This document shows, piece after piece, positions 34,593 to 45,441 of a stretch of DNA of 64,000 bases; the stretch's first letter is position 1, and each line of letters opens with the position of its first letter. Below the pieces are notes generated by a model that saw only the letters and a list, made by a program, of their open reading frames with translations, was not told the DNA's origin and searched no databases. The stretch lies in contig OZ242004.1 in NCBI GenBank assembly GCA_965204685.1, positions 2,542,001 to 2,606,000 of the forward strand, given 5' to 3'. The position numbers and the translations under genes are program-made. This DNA comes from Bin87 sp965204685. GTDB lineage: Bacteria; Chloroflexota; Dehalococcoidia; Lucifugimonadales; UBA3495.

Positions 34593-35444
34593 ATGGCTTA
34601 CGAGTTCATCAAGACCGAAGTCGTGGACGGCGTGCTGGTGATGACCATGCACGACCCGCCCACGCGCAACGCGCTGGGTCCCGATATGGCCGCCGAGATG
34701 TTCGAGCGGCTGGACGAGTTCGAAAACAACCCGGAGGAGCGGGTGCTGGTACTCACCGGCACGGAGCCGTCCTTCTGCTCCGGCGCCAACGTGCGCGGTT
34801 TCCGCCAACGTATCGAAGAGCGCGAGGGAGAAGCGGAGCCGGAACCCCTGACCTGGGGCAAGATGGAGTACATGAAAGGGCGGCGGCGCAACCCCGAAGG
34901 CGGTCCCCGGGTCAACTTCGTTCCGCTCCGCATCCACGACCTGCAGAAACCGTCCATCGCGGTGGTAAACGGCCCGGCGGCCGGGGTCGGTTGCGGCCTC
35001 GCCCTTTCCTGTGACATCCGGGTTGTCGGCGACAGCGGGCGCCTGTCCGAACGATTCGTGCTCAACGGCCTGATACCGGGCGACGGCAGCTGCTGGCAGT
35101 TGCCCAAGCTGATCGGCACCAGCAATACCCTGTTGCTCCAGTACACCGGGGACTGGATGGGCGGCGAAGACGCCGTGCGCATCGGCCTGGCCAGCAAATG
35201 TTTTCCCGACGACCGATTAATGGAAGGGGCCATGGAACTGGCTACTCGGATTGCCAGGGGTCCCACCGTCGCCCATTCGCTGACCAAGTACTTGGTGCAC
35301 GAAAGCATGGACCTCACCTTCCACGAGGCGCTGGAGTTGGCTTCCGCCGCCCAGGAGCACGTCCGCCGCACCGAGGATCACAAGATCGCGGTACAGTGGT
35401 TCCTGGACAAGAACCGCGGTATGCCGCCCTTTGTGGGGCGCTGA
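34593..35444 (+). CDS. Enoyl-CoA hydratase/isomerase family (crotonase fold)
   Basis: About 283 residues from ATG 34593. Crotonase blocks are NALGPDMAAEMFERLDEFEN, PSFCSGANVRGFRQ for the first oxyanion-hole part, and AVVNGPAAGVGCGLALSCDI for the second. GLIPGDGSCWQLPKLIG follows in the helix that carries the catalytic acids. The usual first Glu position appears to be Phe, so hydratase activity is uncertain; isomerase or hydrolase activity is possible. It contains an insertion near residues 85-110. It is separate from other beta-oxidation genes. Confidence 0.82.
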   Translation: MAYEFIKTEVVDGVLVMTMHDPPTRNALGPDMAAEMFERLDEFENNPEERVLVLTGTEPSFCSGANVRGFRQRIEEREGEAEPEPLTWGKMEYMKGRRRNPEGGPRVNFVPLRIHDLQKPSIAVVNGPAAGVGCGLALSCDIRVVGDSGRLSERFVLNGLIPGDGSCWQLPKLIGTSNTLLLQYTGDWMGGEDAVRIGLASKCFPDDRLMEGAMELATRIARGPTVAHSLTKYLVHESMDLTFHEALELASAAQEHVRRTEDHKIAVQWFLDKNRGMPPFVGR

Positions 35445-35493
35445 TGCACCGGGGGACTTTGCGGCCCAAATGCGAAAAATCGCGCCAGTGCCC

Positions 35494-35522
35494 TTGACGA
35501 TTGGGGCGGCAAAGGATATAGT
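35494..35522 (+). promoter_or_regulatory. Sigma70-type promoter of the 23S unit
   Basis: TTGACG (35494-35499) and TATAGT (35517-35522) with an ideal 17-bp spacer, about 160 bp before the 23S gene. It is the best promoter match in the window and shows that 23S is transcribed independently of 16S. Confidence 0.75.
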
Positions 35523-35679
35523 GTCCTCCCACTGACTGCGATGCGGGCGTCCTCCAGCGAGGGTTCCCGGCCACCGGCGGAAACGCCGTCGAGGCGACAT
35601 CCGGTTGGTGACCTTAACAACTGAATAGGAAATTTGAACTGTAAGAACCGAGTCTTAGGAATTTGAAGTTCCTAGCGTG

Positions 35680-38664
<2,985 letters not shown>

Positions 38665-38771
38665 CGCTAAGAGCTTCTAATTCTCTTGGCTCGGTTCGGC
38701 GCTCATCATCAAATATCGATCGCCAAGTTCAGATTTCCTGTTCAGTTGCAAGGCGCAAGTTGCGCCGTCAA

Positions 38772-38846
38772 CGCGGGGTGGAGCAGTGGCAGCTCGTCGG
38801 GCTCATAACCCGAAGGTCGTTGGTTCGAGTCCAACCCCCGCTACCA
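38772..38846 (+). tRNA. Initiator tRNA-fMet (CAT)
   Basis: A 75-base cloverleaf with encoded CCA. The acceptor is CGCGGGG/CCCCGCT, leaving position 1-72 unpaired as C with T, as required for formylation, although the bacterial norm is C with A. The D-stem GAGC/GCTC has A11-T24, and the anticodon stem TCGGG/CCCGA has the three consecutive G-C pairs of initiators. The anticodon is CAT. The T-stem is GTTGG/CCAAC with TTCGAGT in the loop. Probably cotranscribed with 23S about 110 bp upstream. Confidence 0.93.
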
Positions 38847-38860
38847 AGGGTTTCAGCAAA

Positions 38861-38893
38861 AACCACCCGGCATCACCGGGTGGTTTTGTCTTT
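38861..38893 (+). terminator. Intrinsic terminator of the 23S-tRNA unit
   Basis: aaccacccgg and ccgggtggtt form a 10-bp perfect stem around catca, followed by ttgtcttt. It lies 15 bp after the tRNA. Confidence 0.85.
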
Positions 38894-38911
38894 CCGACCG
38901 TATGCCAGACC

Positions 38912-40159
38912 TCAAATCACCCTGCGACTCGCCAGATCACCGAGAGTTTGCGGTGACATTCCCAGCAAATCCCCATACACCAGATCGTTGTCATAGCCGA
39001 CCGGAACCGAGCCACGCCAGATCTTCCCCGGCGTCCACGAAAACTTGGGGATGACGCCAACGCCTTTCACCGTCTTGTGCAGTTGGTCATCATGCCATTC
39101 AGCGTGCACGCTCCGGCTATGGTAATGGGCGTTCTCCGCCATCTCCTGGGCGTTCATTATCCGGCTGCATCCGACCTGCGCCTGGTTGAAAATGCGGACC
39201 ACCTCGTCCACCGTCCGGTCTTCGACCCACCCGCGCAGGATTGCGTCGAACTCGATGCCCTCGGGCGAATGGATCTCACGTCGGGCTTTGATCCATTTCT
39301 CGTCATCCGAGTCCAGGCCCAGGACATGGCACACCCTGGCGTAGACCGCCGGTCCCACCGCGGCGATGACTACCCAACCATCCTTGGCCTGGAAGGTGTC
39401 CCAGGGCTGCGCGTTGCCCGCCTTGTTGCCGGCCCGTTCCCGCACCAGCCCCAGTTCGTGGTAGGCAACCATGGTGCCGGACAGAATACGGTGCACTGCC
39501 TCGAATTGGGCGAGGTCGATCACCTGGCCCTGCCCGGTGCGTTGCGCGTGGATGTACGCCGCTAATGACGACCACAGGCAGAACAGGGCAGTGATATAGT
39601 CGGCCGTCCATGGCACCGCTCGGGTCGGCGGCTCGGGTTCCGGGTTGCCCATCAGGTTCATCATGCCGCCGAACGCCTGCGCCGTGAAATCGTAGGAAGC
39701 GCGACCGACGTAATCCGGGTCGCCGTCCTGGCCGTACCCGGACACGTGGCAGATCACGATCTGGGGATTGGCAGCCAGGACAGCGTCGTCGTCCAGGCCC
39801 CACTTGTCATAGGTGCGGGCCTTGGAACTTTCCATCCAGATGTCGGCTCGCCGGAGGAGCTTCAGGAAAATCTCCCGACCCTCCGGCGTGCTGAAATCCA
39901 GGGTGGTATGGAACATGTTACGGTGGTCTTGAATCCAGGAACTGGCCACCGGAACGCCGCTGGGAGACGCAATGGGGAACTCCGCGTGCCGCCAGTCTTC
40001 ACCGCCGCCGGGTCGCTCGATGTGGATCACCTCGGCGCCCATGTCCGCCGCCATCCCGGCAGCCACCGGCTCGGCAACGATGGTGCCCGTGGACAGAATG
40101 CGCACGCCCTGTAGCGTGCCGAACTGTTCAGGCACCAATGTCGGTTCCGGTGGCCCCAT
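38912..40159 (-). CDS. CaiB/BaiF (class III) CoA-transferase, copy 1
   Basis: About 415 residues. LQGVRILSTGTIVAEPVAAG, MGAEVIHIERPGGGEDWRH, and GYGQDGDPDYVGRASYDFTA followed by QAFGGMM match the family. The Asp in SYDF aligns with the catalytic Asp that carries the acyl anhydride in formyl-CoA and carnitine CoA-transferases. A C-terminal domain has FNQAQVGCSRIMNAQEMAEN. It resembles the CaiB-like (carnitine/crotonobetaine) branch. It moves CoA between acyl-CoA and a free carboxylic acid. Confidence 0.87.
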   Translation of the reverse strand: MGPPEPTLVPEQFGTLQGVRILSTGTIVAEPVAAGMAADMGAEVIHIERPGGGEDWRHAEFPIASPSGVPVASSWIQDHRNMFHTTLDFSTPEGREIFLKLLRRADIWMESSKARTYDKWGLDDDAVLAANPQIVICHVSGYGQDGDPDYVGRASYDFTAQAFGGMMNLMGNPEPEPPTRAVPWTADYITALFCLWSSLAAYIHAQRTGQGQVIDLAQFEAVHRILSGTMVAYHELGLVRERAGNKAGNAQPWDTFQAKDGWVVIAAVGPAVYARVCHVLGLDSDDEKWIKARREIHSPEGIEFDAILRGWVEDRTVDEVVRIFNQAQVGCSRIMNAQEMAENAHYHSRSVHAEWHDDQLHKTVKGVGVIPKFSWTPGKIWRGSVPVGYDNDLVYGDLLGMSPQTLGDLASRRVI

Positions 40160-40232
40160 GCGTAGCCTCCTTTGCGAAATGAAGGCCCCAAGCGAAGGAA
40201 GTGGGCGCTGTCACCCGCGACGTCAATGCCGG

Positions 40233-40874
40233 CTAAGACCGGTCAAAAATCCAGCGGGCGATCTCAAACTCAAAGCCTGGCAGTATGTCCTCGCCGGAGA
40301 GGGTAACCGGGTTTTCCAACAGCTCCGGCTCTGCCTGCCCGGCCCGATAGATATAGGCGCGGCGGTTGGGCGGGTCGATCAGCCATCCCAGTAAAGCGCC
40401 GTTCCTCATATAGAGTTGCATTTTGGCCTGGAGCGGGGCCAGGTTGTCGGAACCAGAACGGATCTCGATGACGAAATCGGGACAACACGGTATCGGATCT
40501 CCGGTGATGTGCGTATGTGCTGCCCACTTTTCCGGCGATGTCCAAGCTGCATCAGGTACCAGGACGCCTCCGGTTACCGGCATTCGATGGGCGGCATTGG
40601 ATCCAGTGGATATTCCGCCAGCATCCATTGCCCATGCGAACAAAATGCTACTGGCGGCGTTCTCGTGCAAGCCTCCGGGGTAGTTGACTGGCGCCATAGC
40701 GATAATTTCCCCGTCAGGGCTGAGCTCAAACTGCCAGATGCTTTGGCTGTTCCGGCTGGTAAATTGAACGAACAGCTTTTCCAGCTCACGCCCGGATGCG
40801 GAACTGCCGAAATCTCGCGGGTTAATGACCAGCGCGTTGTCCGAGGCAATTGATGTTTTGGCGAACGTGGTCAT
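40233..40874 (-). CDS. Uma2 family protein (putative PD-(D/E)XK nuclease), copy A
   Basis: 213 residues. SIWQFELSPDGEIIAMAPVN, GGVLVPDAAWTSPEKW and IPCCPDFVIEIRSGSDNLAP hold the Asp and EIR of the putative catalytic core. MQLYMRNGALLGWLIDPPNR is a standard Uma2 helix. It shares length and most sequence with the next upstream gene, separated by only 32 bp, so the pair is a recent tandem duplication. Uma2 genes are widely expanded in cyanobacteria and Chloroflexi; their biological role is not established. Confidence 0.85.
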   Translation of the reverse strand: MTTFAKTSIASDNALVINPRDFGSSASGRELEKLFVQFTSRNSQSIWQFELSPDGEIIAMAPVNYPGGLHENAASSILFAWAMDAGGISTGSNAAHRMPVTGGVLVPDAAWTSPEKWAAHTHITGDPIPCCPDFVIEIRSGSDNLAPLQAKMQLYMRNGALLGWLIDPPNRRAYIYRAGQAEPELLENPVTLSGEDILPGFEFEIARWIFDRS

Positions 40875-40906
40875 GTCTACACTCCGGCGCTCAAAGACCT
40901 GCGGAT

Positions 40907-41548
40907 TTAAACCCGGTCAAAAATCCAACGCGCGACTTCAAACTCAAAGCTCGGCAATATGTCCTCGCCGGAGAGGGCAACCGGGTTTTCCAGCAACTCC
41001 GGTTCTGCCTGCCCGGCCCGATAGATATAGGCGCGGCGGTTGCGGGCATCTATCAGCCAACCAAGCAAGGCGCCGTTTTGTATGTAGAGACGCATTTTGG
41101 CATGAAGCGGGGCTAGGTTGTCCGACGTGGATCGGATTTCCACCACAAAGTCCGGGCAGAGTGGATGCGCTCTGCCGGCGGTGTGAGGGTGGGAATCCCA
41201 TCTTTCCTGGGATGTCCATGAAACGTCTGGGCAGAGAACGCACCCGGTGGCTGGCATCCGGAACGCGGAACTGGAACTGCGCGCTTCACCGCCGTAGTCG
41301 TCAGTCCAGAAATCAAGCCGTGAAAACGCTTTACTTTCGTGGCCGTCGCTGGGGTGATGAGTGGGCGGCATAGCGATTATCTCTCCATCCGGGCTGAGCT
41401 CGAATTGCCAGATGCTGTGGCGATTCCGATGGCAAAACTGGTCGAACAGCTTTTCCAACTCCGGGCCGGTGGCGGTAATGCCTAAGTCACGCGGATTGAT
41501 GACCAGAGCGCTCTCCAGGGCGATGTTGGCTGTCTCGGCGGTGGTCAT
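40907..41548 (-). CDS. Uma2 family protein (putative PD-(D/E)XK nuclease), copy B
   Basis: 213 residues from ATG 41548 (MTTAETAN aligns with MTTFAKTS of copy A). It keeps CPDFVVEIRSTSDNLAP and AKMRLYIQNGALLGWLIDAR. The last 50 residues are almost identical to copy A (NRRAYIYRAGQAEPELLENP). The middle is more divergent (SRLDFWTDDYGGEARSSSSA), which suggests selection or partial gene conversion between the copies. Confidence 0.85.
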   Translation of the reverse strand: MTTAETANIALESALVINPRDLGITATGPELEKLFDQFCHRNRHSIWQFELSPDGEIIAMPPTHHPSDGHESKAFSRLDFWTDDYGGEARSSSSAFRMPATGCVLCPDVSWTSQERWDSHPHTAGRAHPLCPDFVVEIRSTSDNLAPLHAKMRLYIQNGALLGWLIDARNRRAYIYRAGQAEPELLENPVALSGEDILPSFEFEVARWIFDRV

Positions 41549-41584
41549 AGCCTCGCTCCTTTCGCGGCGCAACCCGGTGGCGCA

Positions 41585-41914
41585 TTAATCCGCTGCCGCC
41601 GCTGCCCCGGAGGCTTCCAGCCGGTGCACCACTTCGTAGGTGTGGAACTCGCCGGGGCCCAGCAGGAAATCGGGCGGCCCGCCGGCGTGAGCGGAGCGGA
41701 AAGCGTCGCTGCGGGTCCAGGTGTGGTGATCCTCTTCGGTCTCCCAATGGGTGACTACCAGGAACTCCTCGTGGTCGGGAGTCTTGTGCATTTTCCACAG
41801 CTCGAAGCTGATGAAGCCGGAATGGTCCTGGACTGCCCCCCGGGCTTTGAACATCTGCTCCAGCGTGTCGCCGAAGCCGGTCTTGACTTTGATGCGGTTG
41901 GTAGCGATGAACAT
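41585..41914 (-). CDS. IsdG/HmoA-like heme-degrading or antibiotic-biosynthesis monooxygenase
   Basis: About 109 residues with a ferredoxin-like ABM fold. The IsdG-type triad can be placed: Asn in FIATNRIKVK, Trp in FLVVTHWETEEDH and His in SDAFRSAHAG. AVQDHSGFISFELWK matches the heme-pocket strand of HmoA proteins. It could degrade heme and free its iron, or be an ABM enzyme of another pathway. It lies in the same minus-strand run as two LLM oxidoreductases (37 bp apart from the nearest). Confidence 0.7.
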   Translation of the reverse strand: MFIATNRIKVKTGFGDTLEQMFKARGAVQDHSGFISFELWKMHKTPDHEEFLVVTHWETEEDHHTWTRSDAFRSAHAGGPPDFLLGPGEFHTYEVVHRLEASGAAAAAD

Positions 41915-41951
41915 GATGCCTCCTGATGTTGGCCGGCGCAGTAGCGCCTGG

Positions 41952-43055
41952 CTAGTCGTCCAGATGCAGGTCCGCCAGTTGCGGCAGTGTCTCTTTTGCC
42001 AGCAGTTCCAACGAGCGCAGTCCCTTCGCCCGATCCGCGCCCCAGTCGTGGCACAGGACTAGAAGAGTGCCGAAGCCGCCCGTGTCATCATGCAGATCGC
42101 GGATCTGCCGGGCACATTCGTCCGGGTCGCCGACGATCCAGAAGTTTTCCAGCATGTACTGGGGAGTCAGAGCCGAGTTGGGCAGGTCGGGGTCGGTCTT
42201 GATGCCGTCGAGGCCGCGCTGTCCCTGGCCCAACAGCGGAATGAAGTACGTGTCGAACGTCCGCGCCGGCGGGCCGTTCATGACATCCGCCACCGCCTGC
42301 TCGGTGGTTTCGCCGACGTAGACCTCCCGGGCGATGCGCCACTGGTTCCGTGAAACTTCGCGGTCCGCTGACTTGGCCCCCTTGGAGTACGCGGCCCAGT
42401 GCCTTGGCAGATGCGAGGTGTGCAGGAACAGGGTGCTCATGGGCCACCAGCCCATTTCGCCGGCGACTTCCAGGGTCGGCGACGACGGGCTGCTCCCTGC
42501 GACGGCAATGGGCGGGTGCGGTTTCTGGTACGGCCGCATGTGGTAGGCCAGGCCCATCTCCGGGCGGGATTCGGGAAGGCGAACGGTGTAATAGTCGCCC
42601 TCATGGCGAACGTCCGCCGGGTTGTCCGTCGTCCACATCTTGAGAATGACGTTCGCCGCCTCGCGCATCCGGTCCCTCTGCTGGCCCGATTCCCGGTCCA
42701 TGCCGAACATCTCGGAGTCAGTGGGCACACCGCCGGATCCAATGCCGAAGAAGAACCGTCCTCGCGCCAGGTGGTCCAGCATCGCCATGCGGTGGGCGAT
42801 CATGATCGGATCATGGAACGCCAGCAGGGACACGCCGGTGCCCATCACCAAGTTCCTGGTCACTCCCAGCGCCCGGGCGATGAAGAGGTCCGGAGCGGGC
42901 ATATTCTCCCATTCCGTGGTGAAGTGCTCACCGATCCAGGCCTCGGAATACCCGAGTTCGTCGGCGAATGCCATCAGCTCCAGATCTTCGTCGTAAGTGT
43001 CCGCGTGCAGGCGCCCCGGCGGGTGCAGCGGCATGTTGAACAGGCCCAGTTTCAT
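41952..43055 (-). CDS. LLM-class flavin-dependent monooxygenase (LimB-like)
   Basis: About 367 residues. KLGLFNMPLHPPGRLHADTY, LELMAFADELGYSEAWIGEH, GTGVSLLAFHDPIMIAHRMA, LDHLARGRFFFGIGSGG and HPPIAVAGSSPSSPTLEVAG fit the bacterial-luciferase family of FMN-dependent monooxygenases such as limonene 1,2-monooxygenase and alkane-type enzymes. A flavin reductase gene is not adjacent. Its start is 13 bp after the next LLM gene, so both are probably on one transcript. Confidence 0.87.
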   Translation of the reverse strand: MKLGLFNMPLHPPGRLHADTYDEDLELMAFADELGYSEAWIGEHFTTEWENMPAPDLFIARALGVTRNLVMGTGVSLLAFHDPIMIAHRMAMLDHLARGRFFFGIGSGGVPTDSEMFGMDRESGQQRDRMREAANVILKMWTTDNPADVRHEGDYYTVRLPESRPEMGLAYHMRPYQKPHPPIAVAGSSPSSPTLEVAGEMGWWPMSTLFLHTSHLPRHWAAYSKGAKSADREVSRNQWRIAREVYVGETTEQAVADVMNGPPARTFDTYFIPLLGQGQRGLDGIKTDPDLPNSALTPQYMLENFWIVGDPDECARQIRDLHDDTGGFGTLLVLCHDWGADRAKGLRSLELLAKETLPQLADLHLDD

Positions 43056-43068
43056 GTCACTGCTCCGG

Positions 43069-44019
43069 TCAGATGGATTGCGCGACTTTCCCCAGCAGGC
43101 TGATGGTTTGTTCCATATCGGCCGCCGGGTCGTCGCTGGCGGTCACCGGGGTCACCAGCAGTTCAGAGATGCCCATGTCCAGCATCGCCACCATGCGCTC
43201 GCCCACCGTGTCGGCGTCGCCGGTGAGCACCGTGGCCTCGATCATGGCGTCGCTCCAGGTCTCTTCCGCCGCCTCCGGGTAGCCGGCGGCGGCCCACATC
43301 TGCTGGTAGAAAGGCAGGCGTGGGTAGTTGGATAGCTGCTGCTGTACTGCCAACCGCGTCGCGTCGGGATTGTCGCTGATGCACACCGGAGCGTGGGCGA
43401 TCAATGGTGGAGTGTCCCGCCCGGCCTGGTCCGATCCCCGGCGCATAGCGGGCAACGCCTTGTCCCGCAGGTAAACCGCCGGGCTCACCCAGCTGATTGC
43501 GCCGTCGGCGAGCTCTCCGCACAGTTCGTACGAGCCTTCCTGAAGCGCCGAAGCCATCACGGGCACATCCACTGGGCGGGGAATGCTGGCGTGGGCCGTA
43601 TATTCCTGGCCGTCGAAATCCACCGATCCTTCGTGCAACAGCGCCCGCAGGATCTGCAGATACTCACGCAGGTTGGTAAGCGGAGCACGCAGGTTGAAGC
43701 CGAACATCGAGCGCATGGTCGGCCGGTGGCTCGGGCCCACTCCCAGGCGCAGCCTCCCGGGCGCCAATTGGTCCAGCACCTGCACCTGCTGGGCTGCAAC
43801 GATGGGGTGCCTGGGATAGGTCGGGACAATGGACGTCCCGAACACGATGCTGTCCGTCTGCACCGCCGCCGCCGCGAAAAGGGTCAGGGCGTCGAGGCCG
43901 GTGCCGCCGGTGGTGAGCCAGGCAGCGTGGGCGCCGGCCGCTTCGGCGCGGCGCATGAGATCCAGTGAGGCTTCGGCGTTCGGCGCTCCCGCGTGGATGC
44001 CGATCCGTTTGGTGGGCAT
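43069..44019 (-). CDS. LLM-class flavin- or F420-dependent oxidoreductase
   Basis: 316 residues. RIGIHAGAPNAEASLDLMRR, DSIVFGTSIVPTYPRHPIVA, VQVLDQLAPGRLRLGVGPSH and the C-terminal VGERMVAMLDMGISELLVTP are typical of F420-dependent members (Rv0953c/TIGR03564-like). The N-terminus is unusually rich in Ala. It differs clearly from the neighbouring LLM gene, so the two are not a recent duplication. Confidence 0.85.
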   Translation of the reverse strand: MPTKRIGIHAGAPNAEASLDLMRRAEAAGAHAAWLTTGGTGLDALTLFAAAAVQTDSIVFGTSIVPTYPRHPIVAAQQVQVLDQLAPGRLRLGVGPSHRPTMRSMFGFNLRAPLTNLREYLQILRALLHEGSVDFDGQEYTAHASIPRPVDVPVMASALQEGSYELCGELADGAISWVSPAVYLRDKALPAMRRGSDQAGRDTPPLIAHAPVCISDNPDATRLAVQQQLSNYPRLPFYQQMWAAAGYPEAAEETWSDAMIEATVLTGDADTVGERMVAMLDMGISELLVTPVTASDDPAADMEQTISLLGKVAQSI

Positions 44020-44083
44020 GGCAATACCTCATTCCGGGGATTTTCGGGTTTGGCATTATCCTAACACCGGCCATGGAATTTGT

Positions 44084-44111
44084 AGAGGACGGGACCGCAA
44101 TCCCGCCCTCT
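44084..44111. repeat. Inverted repeat between CoA-transferase and LLM genes
   Basis: agaggacggga and tcccgccctct pair over 11 positions with one A-C mismatch around ccgcaa. It separates the CoA-transferase pair from the LLM genes on the minus strand and may be a hairpin terminator or a second REP-like family. Confidence 0.5.
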
Positions 44112-44141
44112 GTCGCGCAGATGGGAATTAGCCTCGAAGGA

Positions 44142-45440
44142 TCAGCCCACCCCTGGCGAGTAGTCCGTACCGATGTGTCCGGCGGCTTCAAATGCCGCGT
44201 ACTCCTCCTCGGAGTAACCCAGCAGTTCCCGGTACACGTACTCGTTGTCCTGCCCGAACATCACCGGGCCCCGACGGATGCCCAGCGGCGTCTCCGACAT
44301 CTTGTACAGCGGGCCCGGGTACAGGTGTGTGCCGCAATCCTCCTGGTACGCCTCGTGGAAGAACCGGCGCGATTGGATGTGGGGGTTGCCGAAGGCGTCG
44401 GCCTGGTTCATCACCACGCCCGCGGGGATGCCCCGTTCCTGCAGCGCGTTCATCGCGGCTTCCGGTGACTGGTCGCGTGTCCACCTCTCAATCACCGGAT
44501 CGATGTCTGCTTGCCTTGCGTGCCGACCATCCGCGCTCTTCAACTCCGGGTCGTCCTTCAGGCGCGCCGCCCCGATCACGTCGCACAGCGCCTGCCACTG
44601 GTCGTTGTCGTAAACTGTGATGACCACCCACCGGTTCTCGCCGGCGCACGGGTAACAGTTCTGCAAAGCCCGCGGGTGGCGGTTTCCCAGGGTCTCATGA
44701 GTGCGCCCGTTCATGGCGTAATCCAGGTAGTACTCGCCGAGGAACGGGAATACGTTCTCCGCCTGGCCCAGTTCCACTAGTTGGCCCTCACCCGTCCTTT
44801 TTCGATGCCGGAGGGCGGCCAACACCGCAAACGCCCCCTGCGCTCCGCCGGCCGCATCGGACATCAGGACGGTGGTGTTATACGACGGGTCAGTGTCTTC
44901 ATACCCCCGTAGCATGGTGTGCCCGACGACGCCTTCGATGTGCACGCCGTGGGCCCGGTAGTCACGATAGGGGCCGTCGCTTCCGTACGCCGGCATCCGG
45001 AGCATGATGATGTCGTCCTTGACCGCGCGCAGGGATTCGTAGGAGATGCCGAGCTTTTCCATCGTTTCGGTGGGGTTGTTCTCGATCAGCACGTCGCTGA
45101 TCGCCACCAGCCGGTCGAAGATCTCGCGTCCGCCGGGATCCAGCAGGTTCACGGTCATGCTTTTCTTGTTGCGAGCATGGGAGTTGAACATCGGTGACCG
45201 GTTGAAGGGCCGATCACCCGGCACTCGTCCCGGCGTGCCGCCCGAGTACAGCGGCAGGTTGTCGATCACCGCCTGGGACAGATGCGGCGCGGCCCCTCGC
45301 GTCAAGGGCACGAAGGTCTTGGTGGATTCGACCCGAATAACCTCCGCCCCGAGATCGGCCAGGAACGAGCCGCAGTAGGGACCCGCCCACACCACAGTGA
45401 TCTCCAGGACGCGCAGACCTTCCAGCGGCAGGCGAGGCAT
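44142..45440 (-). CDS. CaiB/BaiF CoA-transferase, copy 2 (catalytic Asp not conserved)
   Basis: 432 residues. LEGLRVLEITVVWAGPYCGS, LGAEVIRVESTKTFVPLTRG, MTVNLLDPGGREIFDRLVAI and GQLVELGQAENVFPFLGEYY define the family. At the catalytic position the text is RAHGVHIEGVVGHTMLRG, with no Asp where active members have (T/Y)D. It starts one base after the stop of copy 3, so the two are translated together. A heteromeric transferase as in benzylsuccinate CoA-transferase BbsEF, where only one subunit carries the Asp, is a possible model, but copy 3 has Glu there. Confidence 0.85.
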   Translation of the reverse strand: MPRLPLEGLRVLEITVVWAGPYCGSFLADLGAEVIRVESTKTFVPLTRGAAPHLSQAVIDNLPLYSGGTPGRVPGDRPFNRSPMFNSHARNKKSMTVNLLDPGGREIFDRLVAISDVLIENNPTETMEKLGISYESLRAVKDDIIMLRMPAYGSDGPYRDYRAHGVHIEGVVGHTMLRGYEDTDPSYNTTVLMSDAAGGAQGAFAVLAALRHRKRTGEGQLVELGQAENVFPFLGEYYLDYAMNGRTHETLGNRHPRALQNCYPCAGENRWVVITVYDNDQWQALCDVIGAARLKDDPELKSADGRHARQADIDPVIERWTRDQSPEAAMNALQERGIPAGVVMNQADAFGNPHIQSRRFFHEAYQEDCGTHLYPGPLYKMSETPLGIRRGPVMFGQDNEYVYRELLGYSEEEYAAFEAAGHIGTDYSPGVG

Positions 45441-45441
45441 C

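Noticed and set aside
38665..38771. Possible 5S rRNA between 23S and the tRNA
   Set aside because: The gap is about 107 bases and lacks conserved 5S blocks, so no 5S gene is called.
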